A stretch of 64,000 nucleotides of DNA from Mycolicibacter minnesotensis. GTDB taxonomy: Bacteria > Actinomycetota > Actinomycetes > Mycobacteriales > Mycobacteriaceae. Both the position numbers and the translations under genes were made by a program. The notes beneath the pieces were generated by a model. That model was not told the DNA's origin. It saw only the letters and a list, made by a program, of their open reading frames with translations, and made no database searches. Positions 39,218 to 48,400 of the stretch are shown piece after piece. The stretch's first letter is position 1. Each line of letters starts with the position of its first letter. The DNA lies in contig NZ_AP022589.1 in assembly GCF_010731755.1 (NCBI RefSeq), forward strand, positions 992,001-1,056,000. The letters are read 5' to 3'.

Positions 39218-40462
39218 TCAGTGGCGGCGGTCGGTTGTCCGGCCGGCGGGTTGGCCCGCGCCGGCCAGTCCGAGGCTACGGTTGATCTCGCTCGCCATCC
39301 GGCGATGACTGACCGAGCGCAGAAACAGGGTCAGCCCCCAGGTGTGCAGTCGGTCCGGGATCCAGGCCGCGGGCCGCAGCACCATCTCACTGTGGGACAA
39401 CTGCAGCGCGGTCATCCGCGACACCGCTGCCACCTTGCGGCGACGGGCCTGCTCGTAGCGGCGCAGCGCGCGCGACAGCTCCACTCCCGACGTTGTGCGC
39501 AGCCTCGCCAGTGTCCTGCACAGCACCATGGTGTCCAGCAGCGCCTGGTTGGTGCCCTGCGCCATCGTGGGCGGCATCGTGTGTGCGGCGTCGCCGACCA
39601 GAGTGAGTGCACCACGGCCCGCTCCGGGTATCGGGTGACGAAAGTGCGGGTAGGGCGAACCAGCGAGGTCGGCATCGGTCAAAACGGCCAGCATCTGGTC
39701 GACGGGATCGGACCAGCCCTCAAACCGTGCCCGGATCAGGTCGATCGGGCATGGCGGCCGGACGAAATCCGGCGACCAGGGCAGGTCGAACCACCACTGC
39801 AACTCGGATCCGCCCGCCGGCCAGAGTCCGAGGTTGCCCTGCCGGCCCACGATCATCAGCGCCGCCCGCGGGTCCTCGACCGGGCGCGGCAGGCTGACCA
39901 ATCCCTGCCAGCTGCACCAGCCCGTGGACTCGGCCGGTGGAGCGCCCACGTGCTCTCGCACCATGGAGTGCAGACCGTCCGCGCCGATCAGCAGGTCGCC
40001 GTCGATGCAACTGCCGTCGGCGAAGTCGATCCGGGCCGCGCTGTCGGTACCGCTGACGCCCACCACCTGCGCGTCGTACCTGATGCGCTCGGCCGGGAGA
40101 TCCTCCACCAGGCGTTGCAGCAGGACCCGGCGCGGCACCATCCGGACGGGCGCGCCCAGCCCCTGCGCCATTGCGGCCACGTCGAGCGTGGCGAGCCGGC
40201 GACCGGTGGACGTCATGACCCGCACCGCCGACAATTCCTGTCCGGCTCCGGCCATGTCCACGCCCAGTTGGTCCAGCACCGTCGCACCGTTGGGCCAGAT
40301 GGTCACGGCGCCGCCGCCGGACTGCAGGTGGGGCCGTTGTTCAAAGACTGTGACGTCGTGGCCGTCGCGCAGCATGCCGCGGGCAAGGGCGAGCCCGGCC
40401 ACGCCCGCGCCGACCACCAGGACACGCAAAACTGGTGGCGGGGTCTCGGCTCGCACCCTCAC
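39218..40462 (-). CDS. FAD-dependent aromatic monooxygenase
   Basis: About 414 residues from a GTG at 40462; upstream in-frame sequence to 40627 is inside the map gene and unsupported. The FAD site is VLVVGAGVAGLALARGM, LLIGADGLHSMVR is the DG motif, and LVGDAAHTMPPTMAQGTNQA is the second FAD motif, all of the PHBH/UbiH flavoprotein class. In the Streptomyces srs locus such an enzyme hydroxylates the alkylresorcinol made by the type III synthase. Its start lies 47 bases after the map stop, so it may be partly cotranscribed with secY-adk-map. Confidence 0.9.
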   Translation of the reverse strand: MRVRAETPPPVLRVLVVGAGVAGLALARGMLRDGHDVTVFEQRPHLQSGGGAVTIWPNGATVLDQLGVDMAGAGQELSAVRVMTSTGRRLATLDVAAMAQGLGAPVRMVPRRVLLQRLVEDLPAERIRYDAQVVGVSGTDSAARIDFADGSCIDGDLLIGADGLHSMVREHVGAPPAESTGWCSWQGLVSLPRPVEDPRAALMIVGRQGNLGLWPAGGSELQWWFDLPWSPDFVRPPCPIDLIRARFEGWSDPVDQMLAVLTDADLAGSPYPHFRHPIPGAGRGALTLVGDAAHTMPPTMAQGTNQALLDTMVLCRTLARLRTTSGVELSRALRRYEQARRRKVAAVSRMTALQLSHSEMVLRPAAWIPDRLHTWGLTLFLRSVSHRRMASEINRSLGLAGAGQPAGRTTDRRH

Positions 40463-40509
40463 CGTGGTGACACGGTTGAACCGGAGGAATGGTTCACCGC
40501 GCCGCGAAA

Positions 40510-41325
40510 TCAGCTCGCGGCGGGCACCTCGGGGGAGATCGTCAGTATTCGAGGACCGTCCTCGGTCACCGCAACGCTGTGCTCCCAGTGCGCGGCGCGT
40601 GAGCCGTCGGCGGTCACGACCGTCCACTCATCCTCCAGGATGACGGTCTGGTCGGTTCCCAGGGTCAGCATCGGCTCGATAGCCAGCACCGAGCCGGCCA
40701 CCAGCAGCGGTCCGCGGCCCGGCGATCCCTCGTTGGGCAGGAAGGGGTCCATGTGCATCTGCCGGCCGATGCCGTGTCCGCCGTAACCGGCGACGATGCC
40801 GAAGGAGCGCTTGAACTGAGCCGACGCGGCCCGGGCGCCCATCTCGATGGCGTGCGAGACGTCGCTGAGTCGGTTGCCCACCACCATCGCCGCGATTCCG
40901 GCCTCCATCGCCTGCCGGGTGGCCGCGGACAGGTTTTCGTCGGCGGCACTGAGCGTCTCGATCCCGAAGGTGACCGCGGCGTCGCCGTGCCAGCCGTCCA
41001 GGATCGCGCCGCAGTCAATCGACACCAGATCGCCCGCCACCAGAACGTCGGTCGCCGTCGGGATTCCGTGCACCACCCGGTCGTTGACCGAGCTGCAGAT
41101 CGACGCCGGGAATCCGTGGTAGCCCAGAAATGACGGCGTCGCGCCGGCGTCCCGGATCACCGCTTCGGCGATCTCGTCCAGTTGCAGGGTCGAGACGCCC
41201 ACGGCCGCCGCTTCGCGCACTGCGGCGAGGGCGGCGGCGACGACGGCGCCGGCCGCGGCCATCGCGTCGAGCTCACCGGGGCTGCGATGCGGCACCGCTT
41301 TGCGCCGCTTCGCCCACCCGACCAC
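40510..41325 (-). CDS. map: Type I methionine aminopeptidase
   Basis: A 271-residue enzyme that removes N-terminal methionine from nascent proteins. Metal ligands are visible in [19 protein letters not shown] (two Asp), GYGGHGIG (His), AIEPMLTL (Glu) and HWEHSVAV (Glu). The GTG start follows the adk stop without a gap. This is the mapA type (Rv0734) from the secY-adk-map unit. In M. tuberculosis sigL comes next; here a FAD monooxygenase does. Confidence 0.96.
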   Translation of the reverse strand: MVGWAKRRKAVPHRSPGELDAMAAAGAVVAAALAAVREAAAVGVSTLQLDEIAEAVIRDAGATPSFLGYHGFPASICSSVNDRVVHGIPTATDVLVAGDLVSIDCGAILDGWHGDAAVTFGIETLSAADENLSAATRQAMEAGIAAMVVGNRLSDVSHAIEMGARAASAQFKRSFGIVAGYGGHGIGRQMHMDPFLPNEGSPGRGPLLVAGSVLAIEPMLTLGTDQTVILEDEWTVVTADGSRAAHWEHSVAVTEDGPRILTISPEVPAAS

Positions 41326-41877
41326 CTATTGCCCCAGTGCGCTGAGTGCGCGGGCGAACACCTCGTCAAGCGTGCCGAGTGCATCCACCACGTGCAGGTC
41401 GTGTTCGTCCTGGTAGTAGTCCAGCAGTGGCGTGGTCTCTTCGCGGTAGATCATCATGCGGTTGTGGATGACGTCGGCGGTGTCGTCGGCGCGACCACGT
41501 TCCTTGAGTCGCTTGAGCAGTTCGCTCTCGGTGACCCGGAACTCCAGCACCGCATCCAGCTGGGTCTGACGGCGCTCCAGCATGGCGTGCAGCGCCTCGG
41601 CCTGCTCCACCGAGCGGGGGTAGCCGTCCAGGATGAATCCTTCTGCGGCATCGGGCTGGTCGAGCCGGTCTTCGACGAGTGCATTGGTCAGCTCGGGCGG
41701 CACCAAGTCGCCGGCGTCGAGGTACTGCTTGGCCTGCTTGCCCAGTTCGGTGCCCTCGGCGATGTTGTGGCGGAACAGGTCACCGGTGGAGATCTGTGGG
41801 ACGCCCAGCTTCTCCGAGAGCTTCACCGCCTGGGTGCCCTTGCCTGCCCCCGGCGGTCCCAGAAGTACGACTCTCAC
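41326..41877 (-). CDS. adk: Adenylate kinase
   Basis: A 183-residue enzyme interconverting ATP, ADP and AMP. P-loop [10 protein letters not shown] (residues 7-16), the AMP-binding STGDLFRHN and [10 protein letters not shown], and a short LID ([21 protein letters not shown]) without zinc cysteines, as in the 181-residue M. tuberculosis enzyme. The GTG start overlaps the secY stop as GTGA (41874-41877). The open frame upstream to 42291 is read-through of secY. Confidence 0.97.
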   Translation of the reverse strand: MRVVLLGPPGAGKGTQAVKLSEKLGVPQISTGDLFRHNIAEGTELGKQAKQYLDAGDLVPPELTNALVEDRLDQPDAAEGFILDGYPRSVEQAEALHAMLERRQTQLDAVLEFRVTESELLKRLKERGRADDTADVIHNRMMIYREETTPLLDYYQDEHDLHVVDALGTLDEVFARALSALGQ

Positions 41878-43205
41878 TTGAGGAACCCTTCGTAGTTGCG
41901 CTGCATGAGCTGGCTCTCGATCTGCTTCACCGTGTCCAGGCCGACGCCGATCATGATCAGTACCGCGGTGCCGCCGAACGGCAGGTTCTGAACGGTGCCC
42001 GAGCTTCCCATGTGCAGGAACAGGTTGGGCAGCACCGAGATGACGCCGAGGTAGATCGAGCCCGGCAGGGTGATCCGGCTGAGCACGTAGCGCAGGTAGT
42101 CCGCGGTCGGGCGGCCCGGCCGGATGCCGGGAATGAAGCCACCGAACTTCTTCATCTCGTCGGCACGCTCGTCGGGGTTGAACGTGATCGACACGTAGAA
42201 GTACGTGAAGAAGATGATCAGACCGAAGTACAGGGCGATATAGACGAAGTTCGACGGATCGGACAGGTAGGTGCTGACGAACTTGTCCCACCAGCTGTTA
42301 CCGGGGTTGGCGCTGCCGCTGTGAACCAATTGGGTGATCAGCTGCGGAATGTAGATCAGCGACGAGGCGAAGATGACCGGGATAACGCCGGCCTGGTTGA
42401 CCTTCAGCGGCAGGTAGGTCGAGGTACCGCCGTACATCCGCCGGCCCACCATGCGCTTGGCGTATTGCACGGGGATACGACGCTGGCCCTGCTCCACGAA
42501 GACCACGCCGACCACGATGGCCAGGGCTGCCAGCAGGACCATCGTGAACACCACGGCGCCGCGGGCGTCGAGGATGGTCTTGCCCTCGATCGGGATGCGG
42601 GCGGCGATGCCGACGAAGATCAGCAGCGACATACCGTTGCCGATGCCGCGCTCGGTGATGAGCTCACCGAGCCACATCACCAGCACCGCGCCGGAGGTCA
42701 TCACCAGCACGATGACCATCAGGGTGAAGATGCTGTGGTCGGCGATGATGTCGTGGCGCAGGCTGCAGGTCTGCAGCAGGCCGCCGTTGGCGGCCAGCGC
42801 CACGATGCTGGTGGCCTGCAGAACGGCCAGCGCAACGGTCAGGTACCGGGTGTACTGCGTCATCTTGTTCTGGCCGGACTGGCCTTCTTTACGCAGCTCT
42901 TCGAAACGCGGGATCACCACGGTGAGCAGCTGCACGATGATGCTGGCGGTGATGTAGGGCATCACGCCGATCGCGAACACTGTCAACTGAAGCAGCGCGC
43001 CGCCGGAGAACAGGTTGATCAGCGAGTACACCTGCGCGGCGTCGCCACCGCTGACTTCCTTGATGCACTGCTGCACGTTCTGGTAGTCGACCCCGGGCGA
43101 CGGGATGGCCGCACCCAGCCGGTAGATCACGATGATGCCCAGCGCAAAAAGGATCTTGCGCCTCAGGTCAACCGTCCGCAGCGCTGAGATGAAAGCCGAG
43201 AACAC
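41874..43205 (-). CDS. secY: Preprotein translocase subunit SecY
   Basis: A 443-residue, ten-helix channel protein of the Sec translocon, the usual length. The N-terminus is [19 protein letters not shown] with a GTG at 43205 and AGGAGGAG upstream. The plug region [19 protein letters not shown], the conserved cytoplasmic [17 protein letters not shown] loop and the C-terminal QRNYEGFLK are present. It heads the secY-adk-map unit and is separated from the rest of the spc operon by about 11 kb. Confidence 0.97.
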   Translation of the reverse strand: MFSAFISALRTVDLRRKILFALGIIVIYRLGAAIPSPGVDYQNVQQCIKEVSGGDAAQVYSLINLFSGGALLQLTVFAIGVMPYITASIIVQLLTVVIPRFEELRKEGQSGQNKMTQYTRYLTVALAVLQATSIVALAANGGLLQTCSLRHDIIADHSIFTLMVIVLVMTSGAVLVMWLGELITERGIGNGMSLLIFVGIAARIPIEGKTILDARGAVVFTMVLLAALAIVVGVVFVEQGQRRIPVQYAKRMVGRRMYGGTSTYLPLKVNQAGVIPVIFASSLIYIPQLITQLVHSGSANPGNSWWDKFVSTYLSDPSNFVYIALYFGLIIFFTYFYVSITFNPDERADEMKKFGGFIPGIRPGRPTADYLRYVLSRITLPGSIYLGVISVLPNLFLHMGSSGTVQNLPFGGTAVLIMIGVGLDTVKQIESQLMQRNYEGFLK

Positions 43206-43540
43206 TCTTCTCCTCCTGCGCAGCCGAGGTCCGGTCGCGGCGTTCCAATGGGCTGTTGGTGTCCCAGCCCCGGTTAGTCCTGGGTTAGTCCTGCGTTGTC
43301 GCGTCCACGTGCCAGCCGATGACGACGAGGCCACGCGTGTCTTGAGGCGCGTCAGCAGTCTACGAGAGTAACAGCTACGCACCGCGGGCCGGGCCGCCGT
43401 CGGTGGCACTCCCAGCCCGCGATCAGCCTGGCGGCGTACAGTCGCCGACAGCTCGTTAAATGCACTAACTAACTGCTCGGGCGTTTGTTTGCCCGGACGA
43501 CATGAGACAGCGAAGCGACAGAGAGAATGGAGTACGCAGC
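43206..43540. other. Intergenic region between secY and the methyltransferase pair
   Basis: About 335 bases between divergent genes. It contains a GTTAGTCCTG direct repeat (in tandem near 43271-43295), and a GCCCG hairpin with arms CGGGC and GCCCG around GTTTGTTT near 43480-43497, just before the methyltransferase. No coding frame is supported. Confidence 0.5.
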
Positions 43541-44464
43541 ATGGCACGTACTGACAACGACAGCTGGGACCTGGCCTCTAGCGTGGGCATCACTGCCACC
43601 GGCGTCGCCGTGGGCCGTGCGATCGCCAGCCGGGCCGAGCGCCCCCTGATCAACGACCCGTTCGCCGAGCCGTTGGTGCGCGCGGTCGGCCTGGACCTGT
43701 TCAGCAGGTTGGCCAGCGGCGAACTCGCGCCCGAAGACCTCGGCGACGAGGGACCGATGAACATGGCCCGGATGGCCGACAACATGGCGGTGCGCACCCG
43801 GTTCTTCGACGATTTCTTCACCGAATCCACCGCCGCCGGGATTCACCAGGTGGTCATCCTGGCCTCGGGACTGGACTCGCGGGCCTACCGGCTCAACTGG
43901 CCGGCCGGCACCGTCGTCTATGAGGTGGACCAGCCCGAGGTGATCGCATTCAAGACGAGAGTGCTGGCGCAGCAGGGGGCGGAGCCGACCGCAGACCGGC
44001 GAACCGTGGCTGTCGACCTGCGTCAGGATTGGCCGGCAGCGCTGCGGGCAGCGGGCTTCCACGCGGCACAGCCGACCGCCTGGAGCGCCGAGGGACTGCT
44101 CGCCTACCTGCCCCCGGATGCGCAGGACCGCCTCCTGGACACCGTCACCGCATTGAGCGCACCAGGTAGCCGTATGGCCACCGAGAGCACCCCTGGCCTG
44201 GACACCGACAGCCAAGCGCAGGCGCGCCTGCGCATGCAGGAGTCCGCCGAGCGGATGCGACGGCACGGGGTCGACATCGACATGGCCGAACTGCTCTATT
44301 TCGGGGATCGCAATGAAGCCGGCAGGTATCTGGCCGGACACAACTGGCGGGTGGACAGCCACGACGTCGTCGAACTTTTCGCCGAGTACGGCGTGCCGCC
44401 ACTTGCGGACGACGCCGACTCCGTGTTCGGCAGACTGGCCTACATCAGCGCGGTCCGGGGGTGA
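43541..44464 (+). CDS. TIGR00027 family SAM-dependent methyltransferase (1)
   Basis: A 307-residue member of the mycobacterial LCMT-like (leucine carboxyl methyltransferase fold) family. Start [16 protein letters not shown] at 43541, with GAGAATGGAG upstream. [34 protein letters not shown] and [12 protein letters not shown] are the family landmarks. Substrates are unknown; mycobacteria carry many copies. A closely related paralogue follows with a GTGA overlap. Confidence 0.9.
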   Translation: MARTDNDSWDLASSVGITATGVAVGRAIASRAERPLINDPFAEPLVRAVGLDLFSRLASGELAPEDLGDEGPMNMARMADNMAVRTRFFDDFFTESTAAGIHQVVILASGLDSRAYRLNWPAGTVVYEVDQPEVIAFKTRVLAQQGAEPTADRRTVAVDLRQDWPAALRAAGFHAAQPTAWSAEGLLAYLPPDAQDRLLDTVTALSAPGSRMATESTPGLDTDSQAQARLRMQESAERMRRHGVDIDMAELLYFGDRNEAGRYLAGHNWRVDSHDVVELFAEYGVPPLADDADSVFGRLAYISAVRG

Positions 44465-45390
44465 CGGAGATGGAGAACACCGGCACACGATTCTCCGGCG
44501 ACACCTGGGACCTGGCCTCCAGTGTGGGCACCACCGCCACCATGGTGGCCGCGGCGCGCGCGATGGCCACCGACGAAGCCCAGCCGATCATCTCCGATCC
44601 CTTCGCGGCACCGCTGGTACGGGCGGTCGGCATCGACTTCTTCACCAAGCTGATCGACGGCACGCTGGAGCCGGCGGTGGCCGCCGAGGCCGAGACCGCC
44701 GCCGGGCCGATGACCGCGGTCATGGCGGTCCGCACCCGGTTCTTCGACGACTTCTTCCTGCAGGCAGCGGCGGCGGGCATCCGGCAGGCCGTCATCCTGG
44801 CCGCCGGCCTGGACTCGCGGGCCTACCGGCTGGGCTGGGCCCAGGGCAGCACGGTTTACGAGATCGACCAGCCGGAGGTGATCGAGTTCAAGACTCGAAC
44901 GCTGGCCGATCTGGGGGCCCAGCCGACCGCTCGTCGCCGCACCGTGGCCGTCGATCTCCGCGATGACTGGCCGGCGGCCCTGCGCGACAGCGGTTTTGAC
45001 CAGACACAGCCCACCGCATGGAGCGCGGAAGGCCTCCTCATCTATCTTCCGCCGGAGGCGCAGGACCGACTGTTCGACAACATCACCGCACTGAGTGCCC
45101 CAGGCAGCCGGCTGGCTACCGAATACCACCCCGACGGTGCCGCCGCTCTCGGCGACGCAAACCAGTCGTTGGGTCAGCGTTTCGCCTCCCAGGGCCTTGA
45201 TCTCGACATCGCCAACCTGGTGTACGCCGGCGAACGCCACCCCGTCGGGGCGTACCTGAATGAGCGGGGCTGGCAGGTCGGCGAACGCACCCGGGAAGCG
45301 GTCTTCGCCGGCTACGGCCGCAGCTTCCCCGACGGCGACATCGTGGCACGCATGCGCAATTCGGTGGCGATCGAGGCGGTTCGCACCTAG
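44461..45390 (+). CDS. TIGR00027 family SAM-dependent methyltransferase (2)
   Basis: A 309-residue paralogue of the preceding gene. Landmarks: [45 protein letters not shown] and [18 protein letters not shown]. The GTG start overlaps the previous stop by four bases. The two proteins share long blocks, which points to tandem duplication. The equivalent genes Rv0725c and Rv0726c also lie beside the spc region. It ends just before a long perfect hairpin. Confidence 0.9.
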   Translation: MTEMENTGTRFSGDTWDLASSVGTTATMVAAARAMATDEAQPIISDPFAAPLVRAVGIDFFTKLIDGTLEPAVAAEAETAAGPMTAVMAVRTRFFDDFFLQAAAAGIRQAVILAAGLDSRAYRLGWAQGSTVYEIDQPEVIEFKTRTLADLGAQPTARRRTVAVDLRDDWPAALRDSGFDQTQPTAWSAEGLLIYLPPEAQDRLFDNITALSAPGSRLATEYHPDGAAALGDANQSLGQRFASQGLDLDIANLVYAGERHPVGAYLNERGWQVGERTREAVFAGYGRSFPDGDIVARMRNSVAIEAVRT

Positions 45391-45416
45391 CGAGCGCTCA
45401 ACCCCGAGAAACCGCT

Positions 45417-45450
45417 GATGGCCGCCGGTCCCGAGGGACCGGCGGCCATC
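45417..45450. terminator. Long perfect hairpin between convergent genes
   Basis: Arms GATGGCCGCCGGTCCC and GGGACCGGCGGCCATC, 16 bases each, a perfect inverted repeat with a two-base centre. It lies between the methyltransferase stop and the PGRS stop. Very stable; it can act in both directions although no T-tract follows. Confidence 0.8.
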
Positions 45451-45474
45451 GTCGTCGCGCGGCAGCCCTGGCTA

Positions 45475-48400
45475 TCAGCCGGGAGGAATGACCCCGCCGC
45501 CCTTGCCGCCCTCGCCCGGCTGTCCGGGCGGGCCGGCCTGCCCCTCGGGGCTGCCCGCCGCGCCACCGGCGCCCGCACCGCCACCAGGCCCCGCCTTTCC
45601 GGGGTCACCCGGCCGGCCGTTGGCACCGTTGGCGCCGTCGCTGCCGGTTTGGCCGTTGGGGTTGTTGGCCGCACCGCCCTTGCCGCCGTAGTTGCCGCCG
45701 GCCGCGTTGCCACCGTCGCCGCCGTCGCCACCCTTGCCACCGTTGCCGCCGGCGCCGCCGTTGGGGTTGGTCACACTGCCGGCGCCGCCGCTGGCGCCGT
45801 TACCGCCGGCGCCGCCGTCGCCGCCATTGCTGCCGTTCCCGCCGTCACCGCCCTTCCCGCCGCTACCACCGTTACCGGAGTTGCTGCCACCGAGGCCGCC
45901 GTCGCCACCCCTACCGCCATAGCCACCATCGGCACCGCTGGAGCCGTTGCCGCCGGTGCCGCCGGTGCCGCCGGTGCCCGCCGCCTGGCCGGGCACGTCG
46001 CCCGCGTTCGCGCCGGTGCCGCCGTTGCCGCCGGTGCCGCCCTTACCGGCGATCCCGGTGCCGGAGCCGCCGGTACCACCGTTGCCGCCATTGGGGTTGC
46101 CGCCCTGCGTGCCGCCTTCACCGGCTGATCCCGCGCCTCCGGCCTTGCCGGAGTTCGTGGGGGCATTGGCACCCTTGCCGGCGTCTCCGCCGTTGCCACC
46201 GTTGCCGTCGGCGCCGGCGTTGCCGCCCTTGCCGCCGTTTCCGCCCCACTGGCCGGTGCTGGTCGCATTGGCACCGTTACCGCCGTTGCCGCCATCGCCG
46301 CCAGTGCCGGTCGATCCGGCAGTGCCGTTCGCGGCTTGAGTTCCGCTACCACCGATGCCGCCAGTCCCGACAGTTCCCGCGGTGCCGCGGTCGCCACCGT
46401 TGCCACCGTTGCCGCCGTGGCCGCCGTGTGCACCGGATCCGGTGGTGTTCGTCTGGATCCCGTTGCCGCCGTTGCCGCCGTTGCCGGCATTGCCGGCGTT
46501 GCCGGCATTGCCGCCCTTACCACCGGCTCCCGCGGTGCCGCTGCCGCTGGCACCGGTGCCGGCTACGCCGCCGTTACCGCCGGTGGCGCCGTTGCCGCCG
46601 TCACCACCGCTGCTGGCGTTGCCGCCGGCGGAACCATCCGGGTTCCCGGCGGTACCGTTGCCACCGATGGTGCCGTTGCTGCCGTGGCCGCCGTTACCGC
46701 CGTTGCCGCCCGCACCGCCGGCGCCGCCGTTGCCGCCGACACCGGTGTTGGTGCCGCCGAGGCCGCCTGCACCACCGTTGCCGCCCGCGGTGCCGTTGCC
46801 TCCATCGGTGCCGTCAACCGCAGGGTTGGTGGAGTTGGTGCCGTTGGCGCCGTTGAATCCGTTGCCACCCGCACCGCCGTTGCCGCCGCGGCCGTCGGGG
46901 CCGGCGTTGCCGCCCACACCACCGTTGCCGCCGGTCTGGCTGGAGCTGGTCGCCGCGCCGCCCTTGCCGCCGGCGCCACCATCACCGCCGGTCGCGTTGG
47001 CACCCGCGGAGCCGCTGGCCGCCTGAGTGGTTCCATCACCGCTGGTGCCACCCTGCCCACCGGCTCCGGCCGTGCCGCGCACGCCGCCGTCGCCACCGTC
47101 GCCGCCGTTTCCGGCTGCCGCACCAGCACCGCCGCCCAAACCGGCACCACCGACGCCGCCGTTGCCCGCGTTGCCGGCGTTGCCGCCCGCGCCACCGATA
47201 CCGCCGTCGCCGGCCTGTCCGGCGTTGCCGTTGGTGGCAGTGCCGCCGACACCGCCATTACCGCCACCGCCGCCGGTGCCGCCGACGCCGCCGTTACCGG
47301 CATCGCCACCGGCCGTGCCGCTACCGCCTGCAACCGTCGCGTCGACTCCGGCGGTGCCGTTGGCACCGCTTCCGCCGACACCACCGACACCACCGGCCCC
47401 GCCGACACCACCGTTGCCGGCGTCGCCGGAGGTAGTGCCGCCGGCACCACCGGCGCCACCGCTGCCGCCTTGGCCGCCGTCACCGCCGAGGGTGCCGTTG
47501 CCGTTGCCGTCGGTCACGCCCGCGAGGCCGTTGGCGCCCTTACCTCCGGCGCCACCGTCACCACCGATTCCGATGGCTCCGGCGTTGCCGCCGGCACCAC
47601 CATTGCCACCGTCGGTTCCTGGATCGGTGGCGTCAAAGCCTCGACCGCCATTACCGCCGTTGCCACCCGCGGTGGCCTCGGCACCGGCTGCGCCGTCGCT
47701 TCCGGACGCACCGCCACTGCCACCGGTTCCAGCCCCGGCACCGGTGCCGCCCAGGCCGACCTCGCCACGATTACCGCCGTCACCACCCTTACCGCCGTCG
47801 GGGTTGAGGGCGTCACCCGCGGCGCCGGTTCCACCGTTGCCGGCATTGCCGGCGTTGCCGCCGTCACCGGCGTTGCCGCCGTCACCGTTGGTGCCGCCGT
47901 TGCCGTTGGCCGCGGTACCGGCATTTCCGCCCACGCCACCGTTGCCGCCCGCGCCGCCGCTACCGCCGTCGCCGGCGTTGCCGCCCGCGCCGTCGTCCAC
48001 GCCGGCCACCCCGGTGGCACCGTCTTGGCCCGTACCGCCGATTCCACCTGTCGCGCCGTTGCCGCCGTTGCCACCGTTGCCGGCGTCACCGGCCTGCGCG
48101 CCACCGTTGCCGCCGGCGCCGCCGGCGCCGCCGGCGCCGCCCGCACCACCTGTTCCCCCGGATGCACCGGGCACGTCGCCGTCGGCGCCCACCAGACCCA
48201 GCGCGCCACTGCCGCCGGCCGCGCCGTCGCCGCCGTTGCCGATCAAGCCACCATTGCCACCGGCACCACCGGCACCGCCGTCGGCGCCCGGCACTGCGTC
48301 CGGGTCACTCGACGCGTCGTACCCTGCGCCGCCGTTGCCGCCATTGCCGTGGATGCCCGAGACACCCGTGCCGGCGACGCCATCAAGACCATTCACACCG

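Noticed and set aside
39065..40786. 573-codon plus-strand frame over the FAD monooxygenase
   Set aside because: The minus strand has both FAD motifs and fits the operon; this frame has no domain.
41679..43187. 502-codon plus-strand frame over secY and adk
   Set aside because: His/Asp/Gln-rich antisense product of a ten-helix membrane protein gene.
43206..43540. Possible tRNA or small RNA gene in the secY/methyltransferase gap
   Set aside because: No cloverleaf or tRNA-like T-arm pattern (GGTTCRA followed by acceptor pairing) could be found.
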